A DNA stretch of 17,225 nucleotides. It comes from an uncultured Clostridium sp. Lineage in GTDB: Bacteria; Bacillota; Clostridia; Lachnospirales; Lachnospiraceae. Every line of letters begins with the position of its first letter. Position 1 is the first letter of the stretch. Location: NCBI GenBank assembly GCA_900541315.1, contig UQJF01000063.1:1-17225 (forward strand), written 5' to 3'. The position numbers were made by a program, and so were the translations under genes. The notes beneath the pieces are model-generated. The model was not told the DNA's origin. It worked only from the letters and a program-made list of their open reading frames with translations, and searched no databases. Below are positions 14,533 to 17,225 of the stretch, piece after piece.

Positions 14533-14994
14533 TTAACAGTTCCCCTTGAATTTCACCAATAACGGAATCAATTTCTCCAGACAATCCTCCAGCTGCCCCA
14601 GCTCTTCTGATGAAAATCCTTTCAGTCTATCCATGGTACATTCAAGCATCGCCTGTTTTACTTCTTCAAATTCCGTCCGTCCGTCATCTGTCAATGTCAC
14701 ATAAACCTGCCGCCGGTTCCTCTCATCATGGATCCTTTTCACCAGTCCTATGGCTTCCAGATCATTTACCAGCTTTGTCAGCTGCTGTTTTGTGATCCCC
14801 ATCTCGTCAGCCAGAAAACTCATAGTAGGCTGTGTATATTCGGGCATACTTAAAATAAAAAGGACCTGAAATCCTGCTTTATTCGCTTTTACCTGGTTCT
14901 GCTGCTGGTACTGGCATTTGGCCATATTAAAAAAACGGATGGCAAAATCCATAAACTTTAAGCCCGCAGAAGAAAGATCCTGCTTATCAACCAT
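14533..14994 (-). CDS. MarR-family transcriptional regulator
   Basis: A 153-residue MarR-type repressor, of normal length. The N-terminal helices (about 10-50) form the dimer part. The winged helix-turn-helix is clear: TMSFLADEMGITKQQLTKLVNDLEAIGLVKR (57-87, broken here as turn at MGITKQ and recognition helix QQLTKLVNDLE), then the wing DERNRRQVYVTLTDDG (90-105) with the family's typical DxRxRR...LT.G pattern. The C-terminal helices (110-150) complete the dimer. Start is ATG at 14994 with AAAGGAG in the 15003-15010 stretch. It is divergent from ftsH; an 18-bp palindrome between the promoters is a good candidate for its operator, so it may control itself and ftsH. The inducing ligand is unknown. 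Confidence 0.92.
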   Translation of the reverse strand: MVDKQDLSSAGLKFMDFAIRFFNMAKCQYQQQNQVKANKAGFQVLFILSMPEYTQPTMSFLADEMGITKQQLTKLVNDLEAIGLVKRIHDERNRRQVYVTLTDDGRTEFEEVKQAMLECTMDRLKGFSSEELGQLEDCLEKLIPLLVKFKGNC

Positions 14995-15042
14995 AAAAAA
15001 GTCTCCTTTCTGTCCTGTATATACACATTTTCATATACTAGA

Positions 15043-15071
15043 AAAGTAACACAATAAATGTGAAATGTCAA
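15043..15071 (-). promoter_or_regulatory. Probable promoter of the marR gene
   Basis: On the - strand, a consensus TTGACA (15071-15066) is 17 bases from TACTTT (15048-15043). The -35 is perfect and the -10 is poor, so the position is probable rather than certain. The -35 abuts the small palindrome AATAATTATT (15070-15079). Confidence 0.45.
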
Positions 15072-15082
15072 TAATTATTAAA

Positions 15083-15100
15083 AGTAAATAAAAATTTACT
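15083..15100. promoter_or_regulatory. 18-bp palindrome, candidate MarR operator
   Basis: AGTAAAT (15083-15089), AAAA, ATTTACT (15094-15100) is a perfect 7-4-7 inverted repeat. It lies between the -35 boxes of the divergent marR and ftsH promoters, 8 bases before the ftsH TTGACA. Length and AT-rich sequence suit a MarR dimer site. A second palindrome, AATAATTATT, is at 15070-15079. Binding is inferred from position only. Confidence 0.5.
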
Positions 15101-15108
15101 ATTTTCTA

Positions 15109-15137
15109 TTGACAAAATCTGGAAGCGGGGTTATTTT
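15109..15137 (+). promoter_or_regulatory. Promoter of ftsH
   Basis: TTGACA (15109-15114) and TATTTT (15132-15137) are exactly 17 bases apart. The leader from about 15144 to 15222 is very A-rich and unstructured apart from TTCGGCAATTGCGAA near 15158. No CIRCE-type heat-shock operator is visible. Confidence 0.6.
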
Positions 15138-15222
15138 AACATCAGGAAAGCGAAAACCTTCGGCAATTGCGAAAAACAAAACCAAAATCAAACTAAAATA
15201 AAAAATAAAAGGAGAAAAAACA

Positions 15223-17097
15223 ATGGGCGTAAAAAACGACAACAGCAGCAATAACAATAACAGAAAACCCTATTTATACTACTACTGTATCGTCCTTCTC
15301 ATTGTAATGGTATTAAATGCATTAGTATTTCCATCTGTCATGGAACGTTCCGTAGAAGTACCATTTAATGAGTTCACCACACAGTTAAGTTCAGGAAACG
15401 TAGAACAGGTCTACGTCAACAGTGACTATACAGAAATCCTGTATACATTAAATGAGGATAAAAACAAAACGTGGTCTGCGGTTACCTATAAAACAGGAAA
15501 CATGACTACAGCAGATGACCTGGTAAACCGTCTGGAAAGCGCAGGAGTACAGAATTACAGCAGAGAGATACCAACTCAGGCATCGCCATTACTTAACTTC
15601 CTGACCACCTGGGTATTCCCGATCCTTATGTTTGTGATCATTGGTCAGCTTATGGGCCGTATGATGGCCAAGCGTATGGGTGGTGGAAGCAGCGCAATGA
15701 CTTTTGGAAAATCCAACGCAAAAATATACGCAGAAAAAGAAACAGGCGTAACCTTTAACGATGTAGCAGGAGAAGAAGAAGCCAAAGATGCCTTAAAAGA
15801 GATCGTAGATTTTTTACACAACCCGGATAAATACGCACAGATCGGTGCAAGCCTTCCAAAGGGAGCTTTACTTGTAGGTCCTCCAGGAACCGGTAAGACC
15901 CTTCTGGCAAAAGCAGTAGCAGGCGAGGCAAAGGTGCCGTTTTTCTCCATTTCCGGATCTGAATTTGTAGAAATGTTCGTAGGAATGGGAGCAGCCAAAG
16001 TAAGAGATTTATTCAAACAGGCCAACGAAAAAGCTCCATGTATCGTTTTCATCGATGAGATCGATACCATTGGTAAAAAGCGTGACGGTGGTGGAATGGG
16101 CGGAAACGATGAGCGAGAACAGACCTTAAACCAGCTTCTTACAGAAATGGACGGTTTCGACGGAAAGAAAGGCGTTGTTATCTTAGCAGCTACCAACCGC
16201 CCTGAGTCCCTTGACCCGGCTCTTCTTCGTCCGGGACGTTTTGACCGCCGTGTGCCGGTAGAACTTCCGGATCTTCAGGGCCGTGAAGCTATCTTAAAAG
16301 TCCATGGCCGCAAAGTAAAAATGGACGAATCCGTTGATTACAATGTGATCGCCAGATCCACAGCAGGTGCCAGCGGCGCTGAGCTTGCAAATATTATAAA
16401 TGAAGCAGCTTTAAGAGCTGTCCGCCAGGGAAGAAGCCTTGTGTCCCAGGAAGATTTACAGGAAAGCGTAGAAACTGTCATTGCAGGCTATCAGAAGAAA
16501 AATGCAGTGATCCCGGCAGATGAGCGCAAGATCGTAGCTTATCATGAAGTAGGACACGCACTTGTAGCTGCCTGCCAGACCCACAGCGCACCGGTACAGA
16601 AGATCACCATTATTCCAAGAACATCAGGTGCATTAGGCTATACCATGCAGGTAGATGCAGGTGAAAAATATCTGATGAGCAAAGAAGAGGCATTAAATAA
16701 GATCGCAACCTTTACCGGAGGCCGTGCAGCTGAAGAGCTGATCTTCCATTCTATTACTACAGGCGCGTCTAACGATATTGAACAGGCAACCAAGATCGCC
16801 AGAGCCATGGTCACTCGTTACGGCATGACAGATGAATTCGATATGGTGGCTATGGAAACAGTAAACAACCAGTATTTAGGCGGTGATACTTCTCTGACCT
16901 GTTCACCTGAAACAGCCAGAATGATAGATGAGCAGGTAGTAAAGATCGTCCGTACCCAGCATGAAAAAGCATTAAATATCCTGAAAGAAAACGAAGGCAA
17001 GCTTCATGAGATCGCAAAGTATCTTCTGGATAAGGAAACCATCACAGGAGAAGAATTTATGGAGATCTATGAAAGAAATGACGCAGATGTAAATTAG
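15223..17097 (+). CDS. ftsH: ATP-dependent zinc metalloprotease FtsH
   Basis: A 624-residue membrane-bound AAA+ protease that forms hexamers and degrades misfolded membrane and regulatory proteins. Order: an Asn-rich cytosolic N-terminus; membrane segment at about 17-37; a small extracytoplasmic domain (about 40-122); membrane segment at about 125-145; the AAA domain with Walker A GPPGTGKT (219-226), the substrate-pore loop MFVGMGA (251-257), Walker B IVFIDE (274-279) and the arginine fingers in [10 protein letters not shown]; then the M41 peptidase with the zinc motif HEVGH (441-445; HEAGH in most homologues) and third ligand D518 in SNDIEQAT. Start is ATG at 15223 with AAAGGAG (15208-15214). 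It has its own promoter and a divergent MarR regulator. Flotillin is a known partner of FtsH in Bacillus; here the two genes are unlinked within the window. Confidence 0.97.
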   Translation: MGVKNDNSSNNNNRKPYLYYYCIVLLIVMVLNALVFPSVMERSVEVPFNEFTTQLSSGNVEQVYVNSDYTEILYTLNEDKNKTWSAVTYKTGNMTTADDLVNRLESAGVQNYSREIPTQASPLLNFLTTWVFPILMFVIIGQLMGRMMAKRMGGGSSAMTFGKSNAKIYAEKETGVTFNDVAGEEEAKDALKEIVDFLHNPDKYAQIGASLPKGALLVGPPGTGKTLLAKAVAGEAKVPFFSISGSEFVEMFVGMGAAKVRDLFKQANEKAPCIVFIDEIDTIGKKRDGGGMGGNDEREQTLNQLLTEMDGFDGKKGVVILAATNRPESLDPALLRPGRFDRRVPVELPDLQGREAILKVHGRKVKMDESVDYNVIARSTAGASGAELANIINEAALRAVRQGRSLVSQEDLQESVETVIAGYQKKNAVIPADERKIVAYHEVGHALVAACQTHSAPVQKITIIPRTSGALGYTMQVDAGEKYLMSKEEALNKIATFTGGRAAEELIFHSITTGASNDIEQATKIARAMVTRYGMTDEFDMVAMETVNNQYLGGDTSLTCSPETARMIDEQVVKIVRTQHEKALNILKENEGKLHEIAKYLLDKETITGEEFMEIYERNDADVN

Positions 17098-17225
17098 GAT
17101 ATTGTTGACTAAGGTCTGAAAGCCGCCGGTGCACATGACAGATGCGCATTTGGGAGAAAATCCTTTGTTCGTGGGCTTGCGTCGCCTATTGTCAGAACTG
17201 CGAACCAAACTCGCACGCTTTGCGT
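17098..17225. other. Gene-free tail with the start of a probable hairpin or repeat
   Basis: No credible coding frame and no clear terminator for ftsH is seen in these 128 bases. The last bases read CACGCTTTGCGT, the start of a stem-TTT-stem that is cut by the window edge. GTTCG (in 17166-17172) could pair with CGAAC (about 17202-17206). The block TTGCG...TTGTCAG...CCAAA...ACGCnnnGCGT has the same order of short words as the left arm of the foldback at 1345-1519, so it may be the beginning of a related element. Confidence 0.3.

Noticed and set aside
15645..16196. 183-residue frame on the - strand inside ftsH
   Set aside because: Antisense shadow of the conserved AAA domain; serine/proline-rich composition typical of a reversed coding frame.
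16972..17208. 78-residue - strand frame overlapping the end of ftsH
   Set aside because: Mostly antisense to ftsH; no ribosome site and no motif.

Overview
The window looks like ordinary chromosome of a gut-type Firmicute, most likely a Lachnospiraceae/Clostridia member. The base composition is moderate, with strong AGGAGG-like ribosome binding sites and TTGACA/TATAAT promoters. The genes are a VanR-like two-component pair with a distinctive large kinase, FloT-type flotillin, an fchA-folD pair, a lipoprotein-anchored amino-acid ABC importer and FtsH. I see no tRNA, rRNA, CRISPR array, transposase or phage gene.

Layout, left to right. (1) 73-3790, + strand: three peptidases, namely an M20 amidohydrolase, isoaspartyl dipeptidase IadA and an M42 aminopeptidase (the last two overlap by 8 bases). 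Between the first and second lies a very long, nearly continuous foldback (about 1345-1519). A terminator follows the M42 gene. (2) 3791-4102: gene-free, with a terminator, further hairpins and an extended -10 promoter. (3) 4103-7409, +: an OmpR-family response regulator and an 874-residue membrane histidine kinase. (4) 7452-9418, -: a flotillin-like protein convergent with the kinase (shared bidirectional terminator), then a 77-residue hypothetical protein with its own promoter and terminator. (5) 9610-11972, +: a TcdA-type E1-like dehydratase, then fchA and folD. (6) 12154-14473, +: an amino-acid importer (binding lipoprotein, permease, ATPase) ending in a strong terminator. (7) 14533-14994, -: a MarR regulator divergent from ftsH (15223-17097, +), with an 18-bp palindrome between the two promoters. 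(8) 17098-17225: gene-free tail.

Functional links. The peptidases probably recycle dipeptides, including isoaspartyl ones, to free amino acids. FchA and FolD look like a split pair: FolD keeps its nucleotide-binding and dehydrogenase features but lacks the Lys and Gln that cyclohydrolase-active FolD proteins carry, so FchA probably does the cyclohydrolase step. The importer forms one transcription unit.

The most interesting items are the 160-175 nt foldback, whose imperfections are mostly G-U pairs on the sense strand (suggesting a functional RNA), and the FolD/FchA division of labour. I found no clearly new multi-gene system; most of the window is core metabolism and housekeeping.
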